Shown here: piece by piece, positions 15,755 to 23,758 of the stretch | Layout of the letters: each line of letters begins with the position of its first letter | Position numbering within the stretch: position 1 is the stretch's first letter | Origin: GCA-020343675 sp964462945 | GTDB lineage: Bacteria > Planctomycetota > Phycisphaerae > Sedimentisphaerales > Anaerobacaceae | Direction of reading: 5' to 3' | Assembly: GCA_964462945.1 (NCBI GenBank) | Contig: CAYWZW010000048.1 | Span: 1 to 42,407 of the forward strand | DNA: 42,407 nucleotides | Program-made: the position numbers and the translations under genes | Notes under the pieces: generated by a model | Seen by the model: the letters and a program-made list of their open reading frames with translations, nothing else | The model's database searches: none | What the model was told of the DNA's origin: nothing

Positions 15755-16794
15755 GATTGGCCTTTCATTCTGGTAAATGTTCGTACAACGTTCTTGATCG
15801 TGTCCAGCACGAATACGCGCCCGGCCTGGTCCACAGCCACGTCAAAGCCGCCGGCCTGACATTCTGCCGGCAGGTCACAGACTCTGCACTCGCCGCCCCG
15901 GACCAACTGACTCGGACCGGCGACAACCCCCACAAACTCGCCCTCGGAGCTATAGACTTTCACTCTGACCAGGCCCTTCTCACAGGTGACATATCCGCCG
16001 TCGGGCAGGACGGCAATGTTCGCGGGGTTACAGCATCCGCAGAACCCTTCTATCGCCGCCGAGGGCTCGCCCCACCAAAACTCAAGGTCTCCGTCGAAGG
16101 TGTACGCCTCGATGCGACGGCAGCCGGGATTAACCACCCGAAGCAACCCGTCTCGCGGAACAGCTACATCAAAATAAGGACTCGGAATCACAAATCCGGG
16201 GACATTTCGGGTGGAGTCCTTCTTGCCGATGTGACCGATGATTTTGCCTGCCGTGTCATAGCGGACCACAACGCGGTTGCCTGCATCGGCGACAAAAACG
16301 TTGTCGCCCGAAGCAGCAACACTGGTCAAGATCGCATCGGTGCCCAGACTGTCCCAGTTCGCCTGGCGCTGCCCCTGGGCATCATAAACTTCCACGTGAT
16401 CCTTCAATCCGATGTACATCGTGCCGTCGGCCACTACCGTCAAACAGCTCGGTTCTGCGGCCAGTTTGATTTCACTGAGTAAGTCGCCACTCCGGCCAAA
16501 TACACGAATCGCTTTATCGCCGGCCACGTAGATGGAGCCCTTCGAATCCACGGCGATACCGTGCGACGCGGCAAAACTGGTCTGAATCGCGCCGGCCGAT
16601 TCTTCGTACAGAATCAGCTTTGGGTCTATGCTCGCCAGCTTTTGGATGTCGTACGTGAACTCCTTGCCAAGACCGCTGCCCTTACGGCCGATGACGTCGA
16701 GGCTCACGACGGCCACAACGGCAATTACAACAGCCAAAGCAATGAGCACGCCGACAAATATCCTGATATTCGGTGTCCCTGCTACTTTGTTCAT
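15751..16794 (-). CDS. Membrane-anchored NHL-type beta-propeller with cysteine clusters
   Basis: The 347-aa protein has an N-terminal signal-anchor (about 10-34) and a six-bladed NHL-type propeller (about 70-345) with repeats such as HGIAVDSKGSIYVAG, SVAASGDNVFVADAGNR and DVAVDQAGRVFVLD. Unusual for the fold are seven cysteines in blades 4-6: C252, C254, C255 (FCGCCNP), C271, and C303, C306, C312 (CRVCDLPAEC). Such spacing could bind a metal or Fe-S cluster, which fits the Fe-S genes downstream. AGAGGTG upstream of the ATG supports the start. The gene overlaps the following small gene by ATGA. Its role, probably extracytoplasmic in the electron-transfer complex, is inferred. Confidence 0.85.
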   Translation of the reverse strand: MNKVAGTPNIRIFVGVLIALAVVIAVVAVVSLDVIGRKGSGLGKEFTYDIQKLASIDPKLILYEESAGAIQTSFAASHGIAVDSKGSIYVAGDKAIRVFGRSGDLLSEIKLAAEPSCLTVVADGTMYIGLKDHVEVYDAQGQRQANWDSLGTDAILTSVAASGDNVFVADAGNRVVVRYDTAGKIIGHIGKKDSTRNVPGFVIPSPYFDVAVPRDGLLRVVNPGCRRIEAYTFDGDLEFWWGEPSAAIEGFCGCCNPANIAVLPDGGYVTCEKGLVRVKVYSSEGEFVGVVAGPSQLVRGGECRVCDLPAECQAGGFDVAVDQAGRVFVLDTIKNVVRTFTRMKGQS

Positions 16795-16865
16795 TTCAGC
16801 ACCTCTGCAACTTCTACAAACGGACTATTGTAGCACAAAAACCTTTCATCTTCAACGCAGCGCTG

Positions 16866-18281
16866 CTACCGCTCCGATATGTCCAAGCATATCATGCGCT
16901 CCGTGTCGCGTACGATCAGCCGGCCTGATGCAATGGCCATCGGACCCCACGATTCGTGTCCATCCAGCACCTTGGCCCGCGCCAGCTCCACATAGCCGGA
17001 AGGCCCGGCCTGCGCCAAAGTCAACTCTCCGGTATCATTCATAACATAGATGAGTCCGTCCACGATAGCATACGGGCCGCCTCCGAATTTGTGCGCGCTC
17101 GTGCTGGTCCAGACGACGTTGCCTTCCAGGTCAAGACAGACCAACTGCTCGTCAGGTCTGACCCCGTAAATATAGCCGTCGAAAAAAATCGGGCTGTGCT
17201 GTATGGAGCCGAACACATCTGTCGGACGGAGAAACTCCGATTGGACCGCGATCTTGCCATCGGTCTCGGTCAGCCGCAGCATCACGCAGCCGTTCTCAGT
17301 CTGACCGTAGCCGGCGGTCAGGAATATCCTGTCCGGCCCGATAACAACCGGCATGGGGACGTTGAATCGCACTTTCCACTGGTCGGTCTTCCACAAGACG
17401 CTCCCATCTTCGGCCGAGACGCCCACAACTCCCCCTTTGACATGATCGCCGCCGCAATACACGTAAAAACGCCTGCCGTTGAACTCCATGGGAACGATGG
17501 ATGAATGGGTCATCACCCAGCCGTCCGGATTGGGCGTTTGCCAGACGATTTGGCCGGTTTGGCAATCCACGGCCATCATCAGCACATCGCCCGCCGGCGC
17601 AATGATCGCCTTGCCGTCGTCGATCAGCGGACACTGCGCGGTGTACCACTGCGGCACTTTCGTATTGAATTCCTGGACGAGATTGAACATCCAGCGAAAA
17701 TCGCCCGTCACCGAATCCAGGCAGGTCACGTGACATCTGGGCCCGATGGTCACCACGTATTTTTCCGTTACGGCGGGCACCGTTCGGCTCATCCCGTGCC
17801 ATCGCTTTACTTTCACCGGATACGCGTACCGCCAGATGTCCTTGCCGTCCTGAAGTGAAAGACACCGGACAACGTCCGCCTGTTGCTGCCGGTCATAATC
17901 CAGAAGGTACACCCGCCCTGCGAAGACCGCCGCGCCGGCATAGCCTTCCCCAACCTCAACAGACCAGAGGACCTGGGGACCGCCTGCCGGCCACGCCCGC
18001 GCCGGAGATATGGCTTCGGCGCTGATGGCGTCGAAGTTCGCTCCTCTGAACCGCGGCCAGGCGCCGGGTAAATCCGCCGGCACACCATCCAGCCGCACCA
18101 GCTCGCCCTGTATTTTCACGACATCATCTTCGCCCGGCAGCGCCCGCGCCGTGTCCTGGGCAACCGGCACGCGTTCCGTGAGGTCTATGGCGGCATCGGC
18201 GCTGAGCCACACGTACAGCAGCACCATCCCCAGGATGGCGAGCCCAATAGGTATTGTCTTTGTAACCACAGATTCTTTCAT
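16866..18281 (-). CDS. Membrane-anchored PQQ-like beta-propeller protein
   Basis: The frame is open to 18311, but the first ten codons there come from a palindromic repeat, so I choose ATG 18281 (MKESVVTKTIP). The product of about 471 aa has a signal-anchor (about 8-28), a spacer, then the propeller opening AWPRFRGANFDAIS and blades such as VVRCLSLQDGKDIWRY, VTCLDSVTGDFRWMFN and MMAVDCQTGQIVWQ. No Cys-Cys pair or other PQQ-enzyme hallmark is seen. It lies between the ABC permease (74 bases upstream) and the NHL propeller gene (71 bases downstream). It has no clear ribosome-binding site, possibly because the repeat displaced the native leader. Confidence 0.82.
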   Translation of the reverse strand: MKESVVTKTIPIGLAILGMVLLYVWLSADAAIDLTERVPVAQDTARALPGEDDVVKIQGELVRLDGVPADLPGAWPRFRGANFDAISAEAISPARAWPAGGPQVLWSVEVGEGYAGAAVFAGRVYLLDYDRQQQADVVRCLSLQDGKDIWRYAYPVKVKRWHGMSRTVPAVTEKYVVTIGPRCHVTCLDSVTGDFRWMFNLVQEFNTKVPQWYTAQCPLIDDGKAIIAPAGDVLMMAVDCQTGQIVWQTPNPDGWVMTHSSIVPMEFNGRRFYVYCGGDHVKGGVVGVSAEDGSVLWKTDQWKVRFNVPMPVVIGPDRIFLTAGYGQTENGCVMLRLTETDGKIAVQSEFLRPTDVFGSIQHSPIFFDGYIYGVRPDEQLVCLDLEGNVVWTSTSAHKFGGGPYAIVDGLIYVMNDTGELTLAQAGPSGYVELARAKVLDGHESWGPMAIASGRLIVRDTERMICLDISER

Positions 18282-18288
18282 AGAATCG

Positions 18289-18340
18289 TAGGGTGGGGCT
18301 TGCCCCACCACGACTTAATCGGTGGGCTAAAGCCCCCCCC
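18289..18340. repeat. Palindromic repeat in the leader of the propeller gene
   Basis: GGTGGGGC (18292-18299) and GCCCCACC (18302-18309) form a perfect 8-bp hairpin with a TT loop. A second, imperfect stem around GGTGGGCTAAAGCCC follows, ending in a nine-C run. The second stem looks decayed, as if an ACC had been lost into poly-C. It fills most of the 74-base gap between the permease stop and the propeller start. Confidence 0.65.
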
Positions 18341-18355
18341 CACAGTCTGGGGTAT

Positions 18356-21300
18356 CTACTCGTTTCGCAATGCCTCAAGCATGCCCCCACTCAGTGCGAA
18401 GGCCGTCGCAACCCATATCCATATCATACCACTGATTCCTATCGCTGCAATCGTCAGCACCAGCGAAAAGTAGCCCACCTGCGCGCCGGGGGACTTCAGA
18501 GCGGGTCCCACCGCGACCAGCGCCGCGGCCACTCCACAGGCCAGGCCGAACAGCATCAGCGCGCTGTGCTCCTGGAATACCATCTTCCGAAGCGTGCTTT
18601 TATCGAATCCGACCGCCCGCAGCATGGCAAGCTCACCCCTTCTGTCGAGCACGTTGCGAAGCACGACCAGCCCCAGCCCCACACTGCCCAGAACCAGTCC
18701 CAGGCCCCCCAGCAACTGGAATATCGACAGATACGTATTCTCAACGGCACTAAACTCCGCCAAACGCTGGGCCGCCGGCGTCAGGGCAAGCCCGAAGTCC
18801 CTCAATTGATAGGAAAGTTTATTCGTCACATCGTCGATCTTTTGCTCGGGAGCATCGACAAGGAGCATTCTGTAGCCGTTTTCGGATGGAAACCGCCTGA
18901 CAAACTCGTCCTCAGCGATGAGCAGACTGCCCTGCAGGATTGAATTTTTCAACATGCCGACGAGCCGCAATCGAAAACTCCTGCCCTTCTCGTCGGTGTA
19001 TTCCAGCTCTTCTCCCACGGATTTGCCCAGTGCCCAGATGACAGTTGTGTAATCGCCGACCGCCGGAACTACGTCGTCACCGAGGTCGCGGGAAAGCAGA
19101 TTCCAAGTCTCTTCTCTGCCGGCGCCTTCAATGGTGCGGGCAAATGTAAAAGAACCTCGCATCTTCAGTTGGCTCGGCTGCACGCCCAACAATCGCGGGC
19201 TTTGCGCCCGGTTCAAGTTGAAGCAACTCGCATCATCTCCGTCGTGCACGCGGAGTGGAACAACCTGAACGTCTTCGAGACCGGCGTTATCCAACCCCAT
19301 CGCCTGGCGCCCGGACTTGCTGTTCAGATCGTGAAGAATCCCGATGGTGGACTCGCCGTACAGTGCAAAGCCTCCCGTACCGGAACCTCGCTTGTGGGCA
19401 TCCACCGCAGGATCATGCCGGTTGGCCCCGACGGCAATCACCAGGAAAACGCCGCACGCCAGCAATCCCACAACCGCCAGACTGCGTCCGCTTCGTCTGG
19501 TTGAATTTCGCAGACCCAAGCCGGCCAACGATGCCATCGTCCTGTTCCAACGGCCTGCCAGCATTCTCAGCAACGCGTGAGCTAATCCAAGTCCGGCAAT
19601 CAGAAGCAAAGCTCCCGCCCCAAAGAATGCCCCGGAGACCGCGCTGCTGTCGCCGGTCCCGAGCACAACAAGCAGCAGCACGGCACCTGCTGCCGCCACT
19701 ATCGCTACCGCCAGTCCGGCCCGGCCCTTTGAAACTCGTTTCGCTGTGAAGAATTGCCACTCGAAATTCCCCGCAAGAAGCTCGCGGGCCGGACGAGAAA
19801 CCTGTTTACGCAGGGTCAGCCATATAGCAAATAGAGAAACGGCGGTCGCCGCCAATGCCCCCGCAAACAAAGTCGATGGTTCTGCATGGAAATGTATCGT
19901 CGAACCGCTCACTGCCGAACGCCACACGGTTGCGAGACCGTAAATCATCGTCCTGGTATATAACAGCGCTGCCGCCGTTCCGGCAATTGCCCCAAGCACA
20001 GCCAACGTGCCGCCTTCCATAAACAGCAGCCGCCTGACCAGCTTCGGCGAAAAGCCCACGGCCAGCAACATTCCAATCTGCCCGCTTCGGCTTTCCACGC
20101 CGAACACAAACACAAGGCCCATCAGAATCAGAACGGCGATGACCAGAAACATGCTCAGACCGAGGAAAAGCTGGCCAAAATCCGTCGCGCCGCCGCCTGC
20201 TTTTGCGCCGCGCTCACGCACCGGCTGGAAGAACAGGCCTGCCGAAGCAGGATCAACTGTCTCTAATAACCTGCCCGCGATGTCCGGCCCAGACGCGTTG
20301 GCCAGGGGATAGCGTACGGCTGTGAGGTTGCCATACCTGTTGGCCCACATCTGCCGGCCGGCTTCGAGCGTAACAAACGCTTTCGGCGCGCCTCGGTACG
20401 TGTCCCAGTAGTCCTCGTCGTTCTTGCGTATCTTGTCGAAATCGATTGGGACGCCTGCATCCCAGTCTCGGCAGTTCTCGACTCCCGCCAGGCCGGGAAA
20501 GTCCGGCATGAGTTCCGGATCCGCGGCCGGCTCCTCCATCGGCAGAATCGCGCGAACGCGGAAACTACTCTTCTGCTGCTGGAGTTGTCTCATCGGCGTA
20601 AGAACATAATAGCTCAGCTTAATCACATCTCCCGCCGCAGCACCGAGGTCGTCAGCCAGCCATTGATTGATGAGGATCTCATTGTCCTGCATATCGGGTG
20701 GCAGCCCCAAGCGCCGCTTGGGGATGGTCGCGGCTGACCCATCCCCAAAGCCTTCGGCTTTGAGGCTGCCACCCATCGCTGTCACCATCGAATACGGCGT
20801 CGCTTTGTCACCCAGACGCAGCTCATTCACGAAATACGTCAAGATTCCGACAGCCCCGTTACCAGCGCTCATGGCAGCCTGAGCCAAAGAGTCATCGATA
20901 AATATCCGTTTGCTGCGGACTTCAAACACAGCCTGCCGGTTCAATCGCCGAAGCTCAAGGCCAGCATCGGCAAGCTGCCAGCGTTTTTTTAGCGCCTGGC
21001 CTGCATCCGCCAGAGCAACGTTCGTTTTCGGATTCGCAGCAACCAAGAGCATGTTGGCCTGTGCTGCCTGGTCGATTTTCTCCTGTATCCAATTGAGCGA
21101 CACGAAAACGTTTAGCGGCGCCACTTGATTGGCCTGCAAGCTAAAGCGGCCAAATTCTGATTCGGCAGCGACAGCCTTTACTGCAAGCCGAAAGGCAATC
21201 GACAAATCCGAATCCGGCGTCAGCGGCAGGTCCCGTGACATGAGGCTCGGTCGTTCGATTCGCAACACGACTTCATCCCCCGCGCGTACCCCAAGCGTCG

Positions 21301-21724
21301 TCGCCAACGGTTCATTTAATACGACGCCCTCGCCCCAATCTCCGCCAAGGGGATTGCGGCCCGCTCCAATTCTGAAGAAACGTTCGTCAACGCCGAGCAC
21401 CTCAATTCTGCTGGCCAGTCTTGTATCGTTGCCGTCGGCAATCAGCCCGCGTCCCTGTAACACGGGCGCTACAGAGGTCTGAAGCTTTTCCGCCAGCTCA
21501 TCAGCGAGCTTGGCTCTGAAGAACCTGTCCTGCGAAACCAGAGCAAGCTGTGTCGCGCCCAATCGGGCCTCGACCATCATTCCAAGGCTGTAGCGCACGG
21601 AATCACCCACAACCAGCGCGCCGGTCAAAATAGCCGTGCTCACCACAACGGTCAGCAGGACGCCCAGATTTGTCCTTCGATAGAAGCCAAGACTGTCTCT
21701 AGCAAGTCTCCACAGACTCATCAC
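18356..21724 (-). CDS. FtsX/MacB-type ABC transporter permease (large, two FtsX domains)
   Basis: The 1122-aa protein starts with a cytoplasmic segment and TM1 (about 20-42), followed by a large extracytoplasmic MacB-PCD-like domain (45-520). Three TMs of an FtsX domain follow (about 530-660, with MFLVIAVLILMGLVFVFGVE), then another TM pair (about 695-750), a second extracytoplasmic domain, and a C-terminal FtsX domain (about 990-1115, with GGLGLVLGSVGLGLVVLRNV). This 'twin' layout is typical of putative lipoprotein- or exporter-type ABC permeases. Residues about 317-343 (starting MGGSLKAEGFGDG) derive from an in-frame palindromic repeat. The start overlaps the ATPase stop by ATGA (21721-21724). 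The substrate is unknown. Confidence 0.88.
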   Translation of the reverse strand: MMSLWRLARDSLGFYRRTNLGVLLTVVVSTAILTGALVVGDSVRYSLGMMVEARLGATQLALVSQDRFFRAKLADELAEKLQTSVAPVLQGRGLIADGNDTRLASRIEVLGVDERFFRIGAGRNPLGGDWGEGVVLNEPLATTLGVRAGDEVVLRIERPSLMSRDLPLTPDSDLSIAFRLAVKAVAAESEFGRFSLQANQVAPLNVFVSLNWIQEKIDQAAQANMLLVAANPKTNVALADAGQALKKRWQLADAGLELRRLNRQAVFEVRSKRIFIDDSLAQAAMSAGNGAVGILTYFVNELRLGDKATPYSMVTAMGGSLKAEGFGDGSAATIPKRRLGLPPDMQDNEILINQWLADDLGAAAGDVIKLSYYVLTPMRQLQQQKSSFRVRAILPMEEPAADPELMPDFPGLAGVENCRDWDAGVPIDFDKIRKNDEDYWDTYRGAPKAFVTLEAGRQMWANRYGNLTAVRYPLANASGPDIAGRLLETVDPASAGLFFQPVRERGAKAGGGATDFGQLFLGLSMFLVIAVLILMGLVFVFGVESRSGQIGMLLAVGFSPKLVRRLLFMEGGTLAVLGAIAGTAAALLYTRTMIYGLATVWRSAVSGSTIHFHAEPSTLFAGALAATAVSLFAIWLTLRKQVSRPARELLAGNFEWQFFTAKRVSKGRAGLAVAIVAAAGAVLLLVVLGTGDSSAVSGAFFGAGALLLIAGLGLAHALLRMLAGRWNRTMASLAGLGLRNSTRRSGRSLAVVGLLACGVFLVIAVGANRHDPAVDAHKRGSGTGGFALYGESTIGILHDLNSKSGRQAMGLDNAGLEDVQVVPLRVHDGDDASCFNLNRAQSPRLLGVQPSQLKMRGSFTFARTIEGAGREETWNLLSRDLGDDVVPAVGDYTTVIWALGKSVGEELEYTDEKGRSFRLRLVGMLKNSILQGSLLIAEDEFVRRFPSENGYRMLLVDAPEQKIDDVTNKLSYQLRDFGLALTPAAQRLAEFSAVENTYLSIFQLLGGLGLVLGSVGLGLVVLRNVLDRRGELAMLRAVGFDKSTLRKMVFQEHSALMLFGLACGVAAALVAVGPALKSPGAQVGYFSLVLTIAAIGISGMIWIWVATAFALSGGMLEALRNE
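20696..20774. repeat. 79-bp palindromic repeat inserted in frame within the permease gene
   Basis: Perfect 11-bp terminal inverted repeats GGGTGGCAGCC (20696-20706) and GGCTGCCACCC (20764-20774) enclose two hairpins: CCCCAAGCG/CGCTTGGGG (20705-20713 with 20715-20723) and CAAAGCC/GGCTTTG (20746-20752 with 20756-20762). CCATCCCC (20739-20746) can also pair with GGGGATGG (20720-20727). It is read through in the host gene without a stop. Confidence 0.85.
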
Positions 21725-22407
21725 CGGCTCCCGTCTCTTAGCATACCGTTGCTCAATTCCATGACGTGCCCCACGCGCTGCGCCAGCTCGAGCGAATGCG
21801 TGACGACAATCAATGTCACCTGCTCGCTGCGATTCAGCTCGATCAGCAAATCCGCGATGTTTTCCGAGGCGTCTCTATCCAGCGACCCCGTCGGCTCGTC
21901 AGCCAGCAAGAGCCTGGGCTTGTTAATCAAGGCCCTGACCACCGCCACGCGCTGCCGCTGCCCTCCGGAAAGCTCGCCCGGCCGATGCCGCAGGAATTCT
22001 TTCAGCCCCACACGTTCCAGAAGATCGACCGCCCTTTCGTGCACCTCTTCCACCGACGGACGCTTCCCGTCGGCGAGCGTCGGCACCAGAACATTTTCAA
22101 GCACCGTGCACTGCGGCAGGAGATGGTGTAACTGGAAAACGAAGCCAATTTGCTTGTTGCGGATTCGTGCCAGCTCCGCCTCATTCAGCGCGGCAAGGTC
22201 CTGACCGTCGAACAGCACCTGCCCTCTGGTAGGATGATCCAGTGTGCCGATGATATTCAGCAGCGTGCTTTTGCCGCTGCCGGAGGGCCCTACAATCACC
22301 AGAGACCAGCCCTTTTCAACCTTCAGCGTGATATCCTTTAAAACACAAGCACCCCCCTCATTCCCCAGCGACGGATAGGTCTTTCCCACGTGAACAAGCT
22401 CAAGCAT
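21721..22407 (-). CDS. ABC transporter ATP-binding protein (LolD/MacB-like)
   Basis: The 228-aa ATPase has all core motifs: Walker A GPSGSGKST (40-48), Q-loop FVFQLHHLLPQ (89-99), signature LSGGQRQR (146-153), Walker B LLLADE (166-171) and switch His204 in VVTHS. Length and the conserved NIIGTLD, PTGSLD contexts fit the LolD/MacB subgroup, which energises FtsX-type permeases for lipoprotein release or export from the inner membrane. AAGGATAATT precedes the start. The overlap with the permease start shows they form one transporter. Its place in the redox cluster suggests it serves export or assembly of cluster products, which is not proven. Confidence 0.93.
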   Translation of the reverse strand: MLELVHVGKTYPSLGNEGGACVLKDITLKVEKGWSLVIVGPSGSGKSTLLNIIGTLDHPTRGQVLFDGQDLAALNEAELARIRNKQIGFVFQLHHLLPQCTVLENVLVPTLADGKRPSVEEVHERAVDLLERVGLKEFLRHRPGELSGGQRQRVAVVRALINKPRLLLADEPTGSLDRDASENIADLLIELNRSEQVTLIVVTHSLELAQRVGHVMELSNGMLRDGSR

Positions 22408-22415
22408 AATTATCC

Positions 22416-23741
22416 TTAGGCACTGTGCCGTGCAACTTCCCCGTATATACGCACCAAATCCCGGGCAGTTTGCTCAATATTGAATTTTTCAAAAACCGCC
22501 TCTCTGCCCTGTTTGCCCAGTTGCCGTGCGAAATCCGGATCGACGAGCAAGGGTTCCATCGCAGCGGCCAAAGCCTCCTCGCTGTTCGGCTCACACAAGA
22601 CCCCTCCGCCGGTCATCTCCAGCAGCTCCGGAAACACGCCGGTTGCCGGCTCCACGACCGGTACGCCAGCCGCCAGGGCCTCAAGCACGTACAATCCATA
22701 CGCTACGGGCTGCTTTTCCGGCACGGACAGTACCGAAACCGTCCGCAAGAAGGCCAGTCGGGCACTGCGGTCAAAATCCGGCACAAACTCCACGTCATCC
22801 ATCAGGCTGCAGGAGCTCAGCCGCTGTCGAATTTGGCTTAAGAATGTCTTGTCATCGGCTGTACTGCCGCCGCTTATCCTCAGTCTTGCACTTTTCAATT
22901 TCTCATTTTTCTTCAAGTGAATGAAAGCCTCGACCAACGTATCCAGGCCCCTGTCGGGACACATCCGCGAAAGATAGCCGATGGTGGGAACCTCGGGACC
23001 GGCCTGACGTGTCTCGTATCCATCCAATGAAATACCGGTATATACGACAGATATGCGATCCGGTCGAAGCCGCAGCCTTTGGCGCATAACATCTGCGTAG
23101 TATTTGCTCACAGCGACAAATCTGTCCACGTCGCCTGCTCGTTCTGCGAGGATCTGCCAGGCCCGCTGAGAATACGGCGCCTGTAATCCATCCAGGAACC
23201 CATCTTCATCCTGAAGCAGGCACACTATGGGCACACGAAGTCTTTGCTTGATACATCGGGCAAGCCCAATGAGAAGAACATTGGAAAGACACACGATATC
23301 CGGTTTGTTGTCCTGCGTATCGAGCCATTCGACGAGCCTATCCAGCTCCTTTGTTTGTCGGCCCTGCTCGCCTGCCAGCATTGAGACTGTCATCTCTCCC
23401 AATCCTCTGGCGCTTGTCATGCTCGCATGACGGCCGACCCACCTCAGAAGTCCTGGTGAATCGAACAAGCGGTCGAGCCAGTGGGGGGTTCTCCGGAAAA
23501 AAGCTGATTTCTGCTGAAGGAAGACGTTGATCCCGCCAAAGAAAATCGGCGAAATGCCGGCCGAATCGCCCCGCCTGCCATCGGTCGGGCAGATCGGCTC
23601 GGTCTGCAGCGGCAGGTAAAGGGGCATCGTGAGCACATCGTGTCCCAGCGTAAGCATCGCCTTGGCTAAGGCGGCGTCGCGCAGGCAGTTCTCACAATAG
23701 AAGCTGTCCCCCGCGCTGGGTGTAATTTGAACGATACGCAT
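22416..23741 (-). CDS. Glycosyltransferase family 4-like protein
   Basis: The 441-aa enzyme has the GT-B fold. The N-terminal domain (1-210) starts MRIVQITPSAGDSFYCENC, with a Cys pair at 17/20 that is uncommon in GT4 enzymes and could bind a metal. The C-terminal domain (220-440) carries TIGYLSRMCPDRGLDTLVEA and the nucleotide-sugar binding EKQPVAYGLYVLEALAAGVP, in place of the usual E-x7-E. It probably transfers a sugar from an activated donor to a cell-envelope acceptor. It sits 8 bases before the ABC ATPase and 17 bases after a propeller gene, so it is co-transcribed. Acceptor and donor are unknown. Confidence 0.87.
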   Translation of the reverse strand: MRIVQITPSAGDSFYCENCLRDAALAKAMLTLGHDVLTMPLYLPLQTEPICPTDGRRGDSAGISPIFFGGINVFLQQKSAFFRRTPHWLDRLFDSPGLLRWVGRHASMTSARGLGEMTVSMLAGEQGRQTKELDRLVEWLDTQDNKPDIVCLSNVLLIGLARCIKQRLRVPIVCLLQDEDGFLDGLQAPYSQRAWQILAERAGDVDRFVAVSKYYADVMRQRLRLRPDRISVVYTGISLDGYETRQAGPEVPTIGYLSRMCPDRGLDTLVEAFIHLKKNEKLKSARLRISGGSTADDKTFLSQIRQRLSSCSLMDDVEFVPDFDRSARLAFLRTVSVLSVPEKQPVAYGLYVLEALAAGVPVVEPATGVFPELLEMTGGGVLCEPNSEEALAAAMEPLLVDPDFARQLGKQGREAVFEKFNIEQTARDLVRIYGEVARHSA

Positions 23742-23758
23742 AGACTTTCGCTTCGATT

